Assembly (NCBI GenBank): GCA_028286915.1
Contig: JAQBQQ010000006.1
Span: 1-64,000, forward strand
Source of the DNA: Candidatus Peribacteria bacterium
GTDB taxonomy: Bacteria > Patescibacteriota > Gracilibacteria > Peribacterales > Peribacteraceae
Length of the DNA stretch: 64,000 bases
Reading direction: 5' to 3'
The notes below the pieces were generated by a model, which had not been told where the DNA came from, did not search any database, and saw nothing but the letters and a program-made list of their open reading frames with translations. This document shows positions 29,710-38,887 of this stretch, piece after piece; position 1 is the first letter of the stretch; the number at the start of each line of letters is the position of its first letter. Both the position numbers and the translations under genes were made by a program.

Positions 29710-29798
29710 AGCAAAAAACTGTCGTTCGCGTATTCGCCATCTGCGGAGCACTCGCCATTCTGCTCGGTGCTATTCTGCCAACGCTCATGAACCTGTAG
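29706..29798 (+). CDS. 30-aa membrane microprotein MKQKTVVRVFAICGALAILLGAILPTLMNL
   Basis: ATG overlaps stop of PKD gene (ATGA); basic N-terminus plus one TM helix; below ORF-track cutoff. Confidence 0.65.
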   Translation: MKQKTVVRVFAICGALAILLGAILPTLMNL

Positions 29799-29826
29799 AT
29801 GCAGCTGGCAGACGCGTAGCAACGCA

Positions 29827-30855
29827 TCATTCTGCCAGTGTTTTTTGTAAGGACAGTGATGCCTCAGTTTCAAAGTTTGCCGTGACAGTTTCGGGTTCCT
29901 CCATCAGTTGAAAGTATCCTGCGGATGCAATCATGGCTGCATTATCGGTGCAATACATATTTAATAATGGGTACCTGAGTGTTACGGCATACTCATGGCA
30001 GAGCGAGCTTGTAAGCAGGCGCAGATGATTGTTTGCCGAAACGCCGCCGACTAAATGTACTTCACGGGTATCCGGGTGCAACTCTACTGCTTTCCTCAGC
30101 CGGTCAACCAGGTGCCGGCAGAGTGCATGCTCATACGATGCTGCTATATCGGAAACGGCAAAAGGCTCAGGCAGGTCGCGCAACAAATATTTGAGAGACG
30201 TCTTAAGGCCCGAAAAGCTAAAATCACAGGATGAATCACCGTGGAGGGGTAGCGGAAAAGGGTAAGCCTTCTCGTTTCCTTCTGCCGCCATGCGGGCGAT
30301 ATGCGGACCGCCGGGGTAGGGGAGTCCCAGCATGCTGGCGCCTTTGTCGAATGCTTCACCGGCGGCATCATCCCTGGTTCTGCCGATAAGAGAACCATGC
30401 ATGTGCGATGTTCTGTACCAGATATCCGTATGCCCTCCGGAAGCCGAGAGCGTGAGAACAGGGAATACCGGAGCATTAGCCGGTCCGGTACCCAGCCATG
30501 TAGACGAAAGGTGCCCCAGTGTGTGGTGTACGCCTATGAGCGGCTTCTGCCAGATGGCAGCCAGCATACGTGCCGTAGTGGTCCCAACCAGAAGCGAACC
30601 AAGCAGGCCCGGCCCTCTGGTAACGGCGATGGCATCTATATCCGCCGGTTGCATGCCCGCTGCCTTAAGCGCGTCTTGTATGACAGGAATCATGTATTCC
30701 AGCTGCAGGCGCGCAGCTTCCTCCGGAATCACGCCGGCTAACTTTTCGAACTGCAGGACAGAGCTGGAGATACTATTGGCATATACTTCTGTTCCGTCTT
30801 TTACAATAGCCACAGCCGTTTCGTCACACGATGTTTCAATGCCCAGAATATGCAT
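29827..30855 (-). CDS. tsaD: tRNA N6-adenosine threonylcarbamoyltransferase
   Basis: ILGIETSCDETAVAIV, GVHHTLGHLSS, VGGVSANNHLR. Confidence 0.97.
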   Translation of the reverse strand: MHILGIETSCDETAVAIVKDGTEVYANSISSSVLQFEKLAGVIPEEAARLQLEYMIPVIQDALKAAGMQPADIDAIAVTRGPGLLGSLLVGTTTARMLAAIWQKPLIGVHHTLGHLSSTWLGTGPANAPVFPVLTLSASGGHTDIWYRTSHMHGSLIGRTRDDAAGEAFDKGASMLGLPYPGGPHIARMAAEGNEKAYPFPLPLHGDSSCDFSFSGLKTSLKYLLRDLPEPFAVSDIAASYEHALCRHLVDRLRKAVELHPDTREVHLVGGVSANNHLRLLTSSLCHEYAVTLRYPLLNMYCTDNAAMIASAGYFQLMEEPETVTANFETEASLSLQKTLAE

Positions 30856-30926
30856 GGAGGAAGTGTAGAATAAGATGCAGAAAATCCCAATAAGATGACA
30901 TATCACGGCAGTTCCCATCGCTGGTC

Positions 30927-31742
30927 ATGCTGTTCATTTTTCAGTACACTAAAGCCGTGATTTCCCTGTTTCCGTCACGGACGGTGGCATTCATTATCGG
31001 CGGCTTCCCTGTGCATTGGTATGGCATTATGTATCTGCTTGCCTTCGTATGCGCGTTTATCATTCTGCCGAATATTCAGCATTACAGAAAATTGTACCTT
31101 ACGCGTGATGAATGGGCGTCCGTTATCTCGGCGTCGGTTATTGGCGTCATTGTCGGTGGCAGACTTGGTTATGTGCTCTTCTATGAGCCGCAGTACTTTG
31201 CCCAGCATCCGCTGGAAATACTCGCCGTCTGGAACGGCGGCATGGCATCGCATGGCGGATTTATAGGTGTCGCTATCGCGCTGGCATACATTTGCTGGAA
31301 AATGAAACTGGATATTCGCAAGGTAGCCGATGTTGCCGTTATTGCAGTGGCTGTTGGTTTGGCGTTCGGCAGATTCGGGAATTTTATCAACCAGGAATTA
31401 TACGGTACGGTGACCACTCTGCCGTGGGGCATTCATATACCAGGCGTAGAGGGCTTACGGCACCCGACACAGATATACGCCATCATAAAAGACCTGTTCA
31501 TTGCACTCGTCTGTTATTTTCATTTACGTTACACCCAGCCATTTTACCGCGGCCGGACGGCTGCCTTGTTCCTCATGCTCTATGGTGTTCTCCGGTTCTT
31601 TAAAGAATATCTGATGGTCCAGGATTACCCTCTCATCCCGATTCTAGGCTTTCCATTAAGCCGCGAACAGTTACTGACTATTCCGATATTTCTTATCGGT
31701 GCATTATTGTGGGTTATTTATAACGAGAAAGAGGAAGCATAA
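30927..31742 (+). CDS. lgt: Prolipoprotein diacylglyceryl transferase
   Basis: VGGRLGYVLFY, HGGFIGV, GRFGNFINQELYG, HPTQIYA. Confidence 0.97.
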   Translation: MLFIFQYTKAVISLFPSRTVAFIIGGFPVHWYGIMYLLAFVCAFIILPNIQHYRKLYLTRDEWASVISASVIGVIVGGRLGYVLFYEPQYFAQHPLEILAVWNGGMASHGGFIGVAIALAYICWKMKLDIRKVADVAVIAVAVGLAFGRFGNFINQELYGTVTTLPWGIHIPGVEGLRHPTQIYAIIKDLFIALVCYFHLRYTQPFYRGRTAALFLMLYGVLRFFKEYLMVQDYPLIPILGFPLSREQLLTIPIFLIGALLWVIYNEKEEA

Positions 31743-31754
31743 TAACCAGCTATG

Positions 31755-32423
31755 CTAGGAAGCCATTTCATAAGTATGCGATGAGGCTGCAAAAATATTT
31801 TTCAAAAATGTTCGTCGGTGCAAACTACACGGGCCGTGTGCGGCAATATTCTGCCTGTGCACAGTTGATCCGTATCCTTTGTGAGTATGGAACTCATACA
31901 ACGGATACTGCTGATGATACACAACCATCATCCTATCGCGTGTGACTTTAGCAAGAATAGAGGCTGCTGCAATGCACGGCTCTTTTCTGTCGCCACCAAT
32001 AAGCGATGTATGCGGAACAGAGAATGAATACGGGTCACGTCCGTCGACAAGCAGGTGATCGGGGCATGTTTTTTCCGTCAGCATATCCAGTGCCCGGCGC
32101 ATGGCTAATTCATTGGCTCGGACAATACCCATACTGTCGATAAGCTCTGCTTCTACAATGCCGATGCCATAGGAGCAATAGGCGATAATCCACTCATACG
32201 TGAATGACCGTTGACCGGGACTTAGAATTTTACTGTCAGCGATAAGATAATCATTCGCTTTCGGGCGACGGAAAGGGGACCAGTGCGGCAATTTTCTCCG
32301 CCTTCGGAATAACGGCTGATGTAGAATAACCGCACCGGCAACCACCGGCCCGGCAAGCGCCCCGCGGCCGACCTCATCAATGCCGGCAATCATCAGCTGT
32401 GTCACCCAAGAAGTATTCCACAT
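31755..32423 (-). CDS. rnhB: Ribonuclease HII
   Basis: IAGIDEVGRGALAGPVVAGAVIL, KILSPGQR, LVDGRDPY. Confidence 0.95.
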   Translation of the reverse strand: MWNTSWVTQLMIAGIDEVGRGALAGPVVAGAVILHQPLFRRRRKLPHWSPFRRPKANDYLIADSKILSPGQRSFTYEWIIAYCSYGIGIVEAELIDSMGIVRANELAMRRALDMLTEKTCPDHLLVDGRDPYSFSVPHTSLIGGDRKEPCIAAASILAKVTRDRMMVVYHQQYPLYEFHTHKGYGSTVHRQNIAAHGPCSLHRRTFLKNIFAASSHTYEMAS

Positions 32424-32444
32424 TTTCCATCCATGAAAAAGACA

Positions 32445-32469
32445 GCCGCCCCGCTGTGTGCGGGACGGC
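32445..32469 (-). terminator. Terminator after murE-like gene
   Basis: minus: GCCGtCCCGC-acaca-GCGGGgCGGC then TGTCTTTTTC. Confidence 0.65.
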
Positions 32470-32572
32470 CAAACAGCTGGTCATTTACTGCTCAGAATCC
32501 ACTGCGCCATCTTTTGCACTTCTTATTTGCTCGGATTCACCGTAATGGATTGAACATTCATTATGATAGCCA

Positions 32573-33883
32573 TCAGGCCGCAGCCAGCAGATCCTTTACA
32601 ATTTGCCGCTCATTCCAGGGAATCTGGCCATCTTTGGTCCACATGGTGGTATCGCTGCCTTTACCGCAAAAAATGACGACATCGTGCTCGCGTGCCTGGG
32701 ACAGAAGAAATTTAATTGCCTCCAGACGGTCACTAATCTTATGTGCCTCGGTTTGAGCCTGGTCTATGCCCGCCCATACTTCATCTATAATAGCCTGCGG
32801 ATCTTCGTTATACGGATCCTCATTTGTCACCACGACAAGATCAGCCAATTCGCTGCAGACACGCCCGATGAACGGACGCTTTTCCTTCATGCGTTCGCCG
32901 CAACTGCCGGTAAGAACCAAAAGGCGTGCATTGGGAGCCAACAGTGCTTTTAGAGAGCTAAGCGTCTTCTGATAAGAAACCGGCGTGACTGTAAAATCAA
33001 CAAAAACAGAATACGGTTTGTTGCCGGGTATCCGCTCCATTCGGCCTGGTACGCCGGGAAAGCTGGCAAGCGCTGTTGTGGCTTTTTGCATGTCCAGGCC
33101 GCATGCCTTGGCAATGGACAGGGCAGCCAAAGCATTTTCCATATTAAATTCACCCGGAATGGCGAGCGTAATTGGCATAGTATCGCTCACAACTTCTTCA
33201 ATCTGATGAAGTGTGGCCGCTGTTCCAGCGGTAGAAGCACGGATAGCGGTGACAAATAGTTCCTTGGACAAGCCTTTTACGCGGCTTTCCCGCTGTCCTT
33301 CCACGGAATAGCCAATGGTCTTGGCTGATTTAACGGGCAGATACAATGCAAATGTTTCATCATCCATATTCAGAACTTTAGTGCCTTTGCCGCCCAGCAT
33401 TTCAAACAGTATCCGTTTATCTTTTCTGTATTGCTCCATGGTTCCATGGTAGTCCAGGTGTTCGGCGGAAGTGTTGGTAATAGCTGTCACCACAGGCCAG
33501 GTAAAAATACCACGGCCTTGTACCAGACCGTGAGAAGAATATTCCAGCACGGCGTGCGTGCATTTTTCCGTTACCAGGCGGCGTAAAAACTTCTGAATTA
33601 AAAATGGCGACGGCAAAGTTTTTTGTGTGGCATTCCATTCTATGGTATTTCGCACCTGGAAAAAAGCTGTGGACAGCGCACCAACCTGCACACCGGCCTC
33701 GTGCAATATATGTGCAGTCATTCCAATGGTTGTTGTTTTTCCATCTGTTCCAGTCACGCCGATAATCTTTAATTTTCTGGCGGGAAACCCGTAGCGTGCG
33801 GCGGCAACCAGAGCTTTCGCCCTGTGCCATTCCAGACGAATAGGACTGCGCTGGCCGATAAGGCCTTTAAGTGCATTGAGCAT
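32573..33883 (-). CDS. Mur ligase, MurE-like (UDP-N-acetylmuramyl-tripeptide synthetase family)
   Basis: GVTGTDGKTTTIGMTAHI, EYSSHGLVQGR, NTSAEHLDYHGTMEQYRKDK. Confidence 0.9.
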   Translation of the reverse strand: MLNALKGLIGQRSPIRLEWHRAKALVAAARYGFPARKLKIIGVTGTDGKTTTIGMTAHILHEAGVQVGALSTAFFQVRNTIEWNATQKTLPSPFLIQKFLRRLVTEKCTHAVLEYSSHGLVQGRGIFTWPVVTAITNTSAEHLDYHGTMEQYRKDKRILFEMLGGKGTKVLNMDDETFALYLPVKSAKTIGYSVEGQRESRVKGLSKELFVTAIRASTAGTAATLHQIEEVVSDTMPITLAIPGEFNMENALAALSIAKACGLDMQKATTALASFPGVPGRMERIPGNKPYSVFVDFTVTPVSYQKTLSSLKALLAPNARLLVLTGSCGERMKEKRPFIGRVCSELADLVVVTNEDPYNEDPQAIIDEVWAGIDQAQTEAHKISDRLEAIKFLLSQAREHDVVIFCGKGSDTTMWTKDGQIPWNERQIVKDLLAAA

Positions 33884-33908
33884 AGAAATTAAGAATTCGG
33901 GTAGGAAT

Positions 33909-34298
33909 TCAGAACGGAGAAGCCAGTATACTCCTGATGCTGCGGATATCCTCGGCGATCTGCGCTTTTAGTTCTTCCAGTGATGAAAATGCCTGCACGT
34001 CGCGTATGCGCTGGACAACCCTTATATCCACTACGTCCGGCCGCTTTTCCAGAATGGTATCCAGCAAGTGCACTTCACATGCCACAGATCCGTCGTAGCT
34101 GTGGCGCGGTCCGTAATGCAGCGCACCTACCCACTTTTTACCATCAATCGTCACAAAACTTGCATAGACTCCCTGCTCCAGTACGGGTGGCACCGCGTGC
34201 AGATCAATATTCACCGTAGGCGTGCCGAGCTCTTTGCCATGGCCGGCACCGGTAATACTGGAGCCGGTAAAGCTAAGAGGTAAATACGAAGCGGTCAT
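33909..34298 (-). CDS. Monofunctional riboflavin kinase (flavokinase)
   Basis: FTGSSITGAGHGKELGTPTVNIDLHAVPPVLEQGVYASFVTIDGKKWVGALHYGPR; no FAD-synthetase half. Confidence 0.85.
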   Translation of the reverse strand: MTASYLPLSFTGSSITGAGHGKELGTPTVNIDLHAVPPVLEQGVYASFVTIDGKKWVGALHYGPRHSYDGSVACEVHLLDTILEKRPDVVDIRVVQRIRDVQAFSSLEELKAQIAEDIRSIRSILASPF

Positions 34299-34316
34299 AT
34301 AACAGGCAAAAGAAAG

Positions 34317-35333
34317 TTACTTGCTTCTGGTCCGGGCACTGTTCGCCAGAGTTTTGGCGTAGCCCTGCAGCTGGGTAGCCACGGACGAAATATCGCCGGA
34401 AATCTTCTTGGCTTCACCGCCAAGGAACCAGGCATCGCCGGAAAGCCGGATGACTTCATCATATTTACTGTCTATACCAGCCTGATAGCCCCGCACCAGC
34501 GACCGGAATCCTTCGGTAAGTTTTACGACGGCACGAACCAGCTGCTGCTCCGGCGCACTGGCATGGGCTCCGCGGGAGGAAAGCAGCGCTCTGGCCGATG
34601 CCTGTTCTGCGGCCTTCACGTCACTTTTCTCCAGGCCATTCAGTGTAATAATAAGGTTCTGTTGAGCCTGATCCAGCAGGAACTGTGTCCGTTTGCCTTC
34701 TTTATACTGCAGTAAGCGGTACAGCAAAACGGCGACATCTATACGACTTAAAGGGCGCTCCAACCCGAACCCGCCGTTCGTATTCGGCAGCGCAACCGAA
34801 GCAGACACGCTGTAGCGAAGGTACGGGTAGTACCATTCCTGCGGATTCGTGTCCGGCGATAATGAAAGCTTCACTTCGCTGTAGGAATTGGGATCAATGT
34901 CACGAGAGACAATCATCATTTTCAGAAACTCAGCCTTTGTCACGCCGCGCGTGGGATAAAATTTTAGTGTCTTTGGCGGACCGTCCAAAAAACGCAGTTG
35001 CTGGCGTGACCATTCCACATACGGGATGTACCAGGCGTTTGCAGGAATATCTTCGTATACGGTTTTACCGATTTTCATCCGTTCCGTATCAGTCATAAGC
35101 GGTGCGGCGATAATTTTTACGGCTTCCGCCCTGTTCACCGGTACATTCGGCCGGAACGTTCCGTCTTCGTAACCGACAAGAATATTCTTGTCCTTTAAGT
35201 ATTCCACCGCCTCAAACCCGAAGTCACCGGGCTTAACGTCTGTAAATGCCCTGCTCTGTTGGGCCAGTGCAGCCGCCGGCGAAAGAGAAACCGCTATTGC
35301 CGAAATCAGCGTGAGCGCCGTAATGCGTTGCAT
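34317..35333 (-). CDS. SLH-domain secreted protein
   Basis: Signal peptide MQRITALTLISAIAVSLSPAAALAQ; FTDVKPGDFGFEAVEYLKDKNILVGYEDGTFRPNVPVNRAEAVK. Confidence 0.85.
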   Translation of the reverse strand: MQRITALTLISAIAVSLSPAAALAQQSRAFTDVKPGDFGFEAVEYLKDKNILVGYEDGTFRPNVPVNRAEAVKIIAAPLMTDTERMKIGKTVYEDIPANAWYIPYVEWSRQQLRFLDGPPKTLKFYPTRGVTKAEFLKMMIVSRDIDPNSYSEVKLSLSPDTNPQEWYYPYLRYSVSASVALPNTNGGFGLERPLSRIDVAVLLYRLLQYKEGKRTQFLLDQAQQNLIITLNGLEKSDVKAAEQASARALLSSRGAHASAPEQQLVRAVVKLTEGFRSLVRGYQAGIDSKYDEVIRLSGDAWFLGGEAKKISGDISSVATQLQGYAKTLANSARTRSK

Positions 35334-35403
35334 AGAAGGAGGATGCGGAAAAGAAGCCATTTTGAGAGGCTTACAGTGTAGCATACACCGCAAAAAACAT
35401 ACA

Positions 35404-35430
35404 AAACAGGCGGGGGTTACCCGCCTGTTT
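35404..35430 (-). terminator. Rho-independent terminator
   Basis: AAACAGGCGGG-ggtta-CCCGCCTGTTT. Confidence 0.8.
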
Positions 35431-35435
35431 ATACA

Positions 35436-35678
35436 TTACTGGCGCGTGCGTTTATATGGCTGATAGTTCTGAGGTAAGACCCTGTTGAAAGCCATTACAT
35501 ATTTTTGATGTGATTCACTGGTAAGCATGCCTGTCATTTCGAGTGATAAATATTCCCTTCGCAATTGTTCGGGTGGCTTGTCTTTCAGATCAGAAATATC
35601 AACTGTGTTATACAATACGGGAATAGATTGTCGCATAAAAAGAAAGAGTAATAATATTAAGCGGCTGCTTCCGAACAT
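35436..35678 (-). CDS. Small putative secreted/membrane protein, 80 aa
   Basis: Hydrophobic N-terminus, immediately followed by terminator; overlaps 35657..35824 ORF. Confidence 0.6.
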   Translation of the reverse strand: MFGSSRLILLLFLFMRQSIPVLYNTVDISDLKDKPPEQLRREYLSLEMTGMLTSESHQKYVMAFNRVLPQNYQPYKRTRQ

Positions 35679-35824
35679 GTGACGTCTGATACTTTATTAC
35701 CGGTATCTTCAGCTGTCCGCTGAATCGCCAATGTTATTCTTGCGGCGGAAATATTTGCTTCAACTATCCTTGGATCGATTAAGCTGTTCTTAAGATCCTC
35801 TGCCTCCGGAACGGTGAGTGCCAT
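35657..35824 (-). CDS. 55-aa hypothetical protein MALTVPEAEDLKNSLIDPRIVEANISAARITLAIQRTAEDTGNKVSDVTCSEAAA
   Basis: Open frame with coding-like composition, overlaps downstream ORF by 22 nt; below ORF-track cutoff. Confidence 0.5.
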   Translation of the reverse strand: MALTVPEAEDLKNSLIDPRIVEANISAARITLAIQRTAEDTGNKVSDVTCSEAAA

Positions 35825-36074
35825 ACAATAAAAGGGGGAAAGTAACGCCCCTATTTTCTTTAAATTGATTCATAAGTCAAGTATTTTATATCAAATTGAG
35901 AGTTAGATATTTGAACAACAGAATTATAAATAGAGATGAAATACTAGATATTGTCGTAGTACGTATCGCATCACGAGTTATGTGTCATAACATACTGGTA
36001 TAAAAAATATTTTTAGTTTGCTGCTGATTGCCGGACACCTTAAAGAGTCCGCATCACAGTCACAGATACTAAAA

Positions 36075-36117
36075 GCTGGCCTGCCGGCCGTAGTTCGCCA
36101 CTGCGAACGAAGGCTGG
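36075..36117 (-). repeat. Copy C of tRNA-linked hairpin repeat
   Basis: minus: CCAGCCTTCGTTCGC-AGTG-GCGAACTACGGCCGGCAGGCCAGC; its CCA is the tRNA CCA end. Confidence 0.75.
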
Positions 36118-36204
36118 CGGAGAGAAAGGGATTCGAACCCTTGAGACCCTTGCAGGTCTAACAGTTTTCAAGACTGTCGCCATCGACCACTCGGCCATCT
36201 CTCC
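36115..36204 (-). tRNA. tRNA-Ser (anticodon UGA), encoded CCA
   Basis: GGAGAGATGGCCGAGTGG..., anticodon loop CTTGAAA, GGTTCGAATCC. Confidence 0.96.
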
Positions 36205-36253
36205 AGTACCGACATTGTTGCATATTTCCAGTAATGATCCAGAGAAACTGAAG

Positions 36254-36330
36254 CACTAAGCACGAAATTCCAAATTCCAAATACGGCTGCATTTGGAATT
36301 TAGAGGTTGTCCCAAAGGGATCGCTTAGTG
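36254..36330. repeat. Palindromic AATTCCAAATTCC-type repeat
   Basis: AAATTCCAAAT(36272-36282)/ATTTGGAATTT(36291-36301); outer CACTAAGC/GCTTAGTG. Confidence 0.65.
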
Positions 36331-36346
36331 AGAATTTGGAATTTCT

Positions 36347-38653
36347 TTAGAGTGGCATATCAAATGTCACATCGCCCAGCATTTCGCGTAGCTTCTGGTT
36401 GGTAGGAAGAGAATCGGCATCGGCGGTTCGCTGTTCCCAGACGCCGCGCAATTTTTCCAGATAGTCTTTTTCATCTCCCAGGCGCTCAATGTACGGCATG
36501 GCTGTCTCGTGGAAACGGCTCTCTCTGGCATTGCCGAGCAATGCATAGACAGATGTCACAAAGGCATCTTCGCCGCCCGTTACTTCTTTGCGCACTTCAT
36601 CCAAAACAGTATTAAGAATACTTTCATCATCCAGGCCTGCCAGAAATTTTAAATCCTCAGCTGATGCGGATGGGAAATAGTGGTTTACTCCCATGCGCCG
36701 CAAGCTGCACGGCAGTTGAAAATCCGCAATCACGTCGGCCACCTGGGTTGCCAGACCGCCTTCGCTGTGGTGATCTTCCACGACAATAAGATGCATGGTT
36801 TCCATGGCGGCCTGAATAACTGCCGATGCATCCAGCGGACGAATACAGCCGACATTCAAAACACGGGCACGAATTTTTTCTTCCTCCCACAGGCGATCTG
36901 CCGCTTTCACAGCATCATGAACAGAAATGCCGGTCGCAATAATGGTTGCATGATCTGTAAAATCACCCGCGCCGCGGACGATATCGGCTTTGCCGTCAAA
37001 TATATAGTCCGCCTGGTATATAAGCTCGCCAGCCGGGTCTTTTAGCTGTTCATGCCCGGAACGAGCCGAGAATACATACACGCTCTGGCGTCCCTCCGCT
37101 ACATGCTCCAGGCCGCGCTCGGCCATGGCCGCCGCCTGGTTGCTGTCTGCCGGCATCCAGACCTGGGTATTATCAAATGGAATATTCAGGTAATTACGTT
37201 CCTGATGCGTCTCGCCATCTTCACCGACGCTCAGTCCGCTATGCGTGCAGTCGTGCAGCACGGCGCACGGCGTATGTCGTGCGTTAATATCAATCAAACG
37301 GGCATTGGCGCGGGCTTCATTGGTACCAAAAGCGGCAAATGTATACGTAACAGGCAGCAGACCGGCTTGTCTTAGGCCGGCAGCCATCATGTACATATTC
37401 GCCTCGGCAGCGCCGCAGTTTATAATCCGGTTCGGAAATGTCTTCTCCACTTTGTCGAAACCGCCGGAGGAAGCAAGGTCGCCGTGCAGCACAATAATGC
37501 GCTCATCCGTTTTCATGAGGTTCAAAATATGGGTCGCTCCGAAATCCTTACGAGCAGCGCCTTTCTCCGCCGTAATGCTTCGCGGACATGTCAGGAGCGG
37601 CGCCAACGGCGTGCGATCCATAGGTACATGGCTGGCAATAAATAACTGCCGGTATGGTTCGTACTCTTTTACCAGTAGGTCCAGCGATGGAATTTTTTGC
37701 AATTCCGTTTCGGCCAGTTCTTTCTTCATGGGTGCACCGTGGTACTCGGCCGAGCCGGCATTGGCGGCGTCTTCCATTGTCTTCACGCCGTAGCCCATAG
37801 TGGTGTAATAACACAGGAAAATCGGCTTTCCTTTGCCAATAAGCCCCTGGGCATATTCCAGTGCCGCTTCCACCTGGCCGGGGTCATTCCCATTCTGCAC
37901 TTCAATTACGGCCCAGCCCATAGCCTGGAAAATAGACGCCAAATCAGCTGCTGCCACTTTAGACGGCAGATCACTCAATTGAATGTCATTCACATCGGCA
38001 TGCAGCATGAGGTGATCAAGGCCCAGTTTGGAAGCAACGCGGGCCGCTTCCATAACCTGTCCTTCCTGCGAATCACCGTCGCCCATCATCACGTCCACGA
38101 TGCCGTTTTTATTCTGCATCTTCCAGCCGAGTGCAAAACCAACGGCGTTACTTAGGCCTTTTCCAAGCGGCCCGAAGCCAAAGGGAATATCGCCCACGCC
38201 GGATTCCACATGCCCCGGCAAGCCGTCCGCCACGCGGAATGAATCAATAATTGCCTGCGGAGATGCCAGACGCTTGTCATCCAAACCTCTGCCGCCAAGC
38301 CACTGCAGACCATAACCCAATAATGAAAGGTGACCGGCGCTCATGCGCAATGCGGCATCCTTTTTGGAATCACGCTTGCGGAGAATTCCGTAGCAGAACG
38401 TAAATGCCGAGAGCGGCCCGCCCGGGTGACCGGATGCGTGCTTTAATGGCGCCTGAATGCACAAGTGTTTCATAATATTATGTGCCAGTTCATAGGCATG
38501 CAGATCTTCCTGGCGCAGCTTCAAGGCATCATCAGGCCCAATCCATACGCTGTCCACTTTGGATTCAGCGGCAAAAATACGCTGGACGGACTTCGGAACT
38601 ATGGACAGGTCTTTACCGATGAGAGACTCTTTGGACGGGCGGGTTGTTGGCAT
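36347..38653 (-). CDS. tkt: Transketolase
   Basis: HASGHPGGPLSAF, GDGDSQEGQVMEA, transketolase pyrimidine and C-terminal domains in one chain. Confidence 0.93.
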   Translation of the reverse strand: MPTTRPSKESLIGKDLSIVPKSVQRIFAAESKVDSVWIGPDDALKLRQEDLHAYELAHNIMKHLCIQAPLKHASGHPGGPLSAFTFCYGILRKRDSKKDAALRMSAGHLSLLGYGLQWLGGRGLDDKRLASPQAIIDSFRVADGLPGHVESGVGDIPFGFGPLGKGLSNAVGFALGWKMQNKNGIVDVMMGDGDSQEGQVMEAARVASKLGLDHLMLHADVNDIQLSDLPSKVAAADLASIFQAMGWAVIEVQNGNDPGQVEAALEYAQGLIGKGKPIFLCYYTTMGYGVKTMEDAANAGSAEYHGAPMKKELAETELQKIPSLDLLVKEYEPYRQLFIASHVPMDRTPLAPLLTCPRSITAEKGAARKDFGATHILNLMKTDERIIVLHGDLASSGGFDKVEKTFPNRIINCGAAEANMYMMAAGLRQAGLLPVTYTFAAFGTNEARANARLIDINARHTPCAVLHDCTHSGLSVGEDGETHQERNYLNIPFDNTQVWMPADSNQAAAMAERGLEHVAEGRQSVYVFSARSGHEQLKDPAGELIYQADYIFDGKADIVRGAGDFTDHATIIATGISVHDAVKAADRLWEEEKIRARVLNVGCIRPLDASAVIQAAMETMHLIVVEDHHSEGGLATQVADVIADFQLPCSLRRMGVNHYFPSASAEDLKFLAGLDDESILNTVLDEVRKEVTGGEDAFVTSVYALLGNARESRFHETAMPYIERLGDEKDYLEKLRGVWEQRTADADSLPTNQKLREMLGDVTFDMPL

Positions 38654-38887
38654 AGTAAAAAGAGTGTAAAGCCGAATGAATGCGGGGTAAAGACAAGCAT
38701 CGGCTGTATTTTGATCAGTACGTGCTGAATTTTTAGGCAATTCATTTCAGTGTATATGGCGCTGTCACTTTCTTTTTATCGTTTTGTCATTTTTTCATCC
38801 AGCGCAAACTGGCAAGTTTCTTTATTTTTGATTCAAAGGATACATCTGACAATCACTGAATACCGGCGTATGAATGAAGCTGATTTT

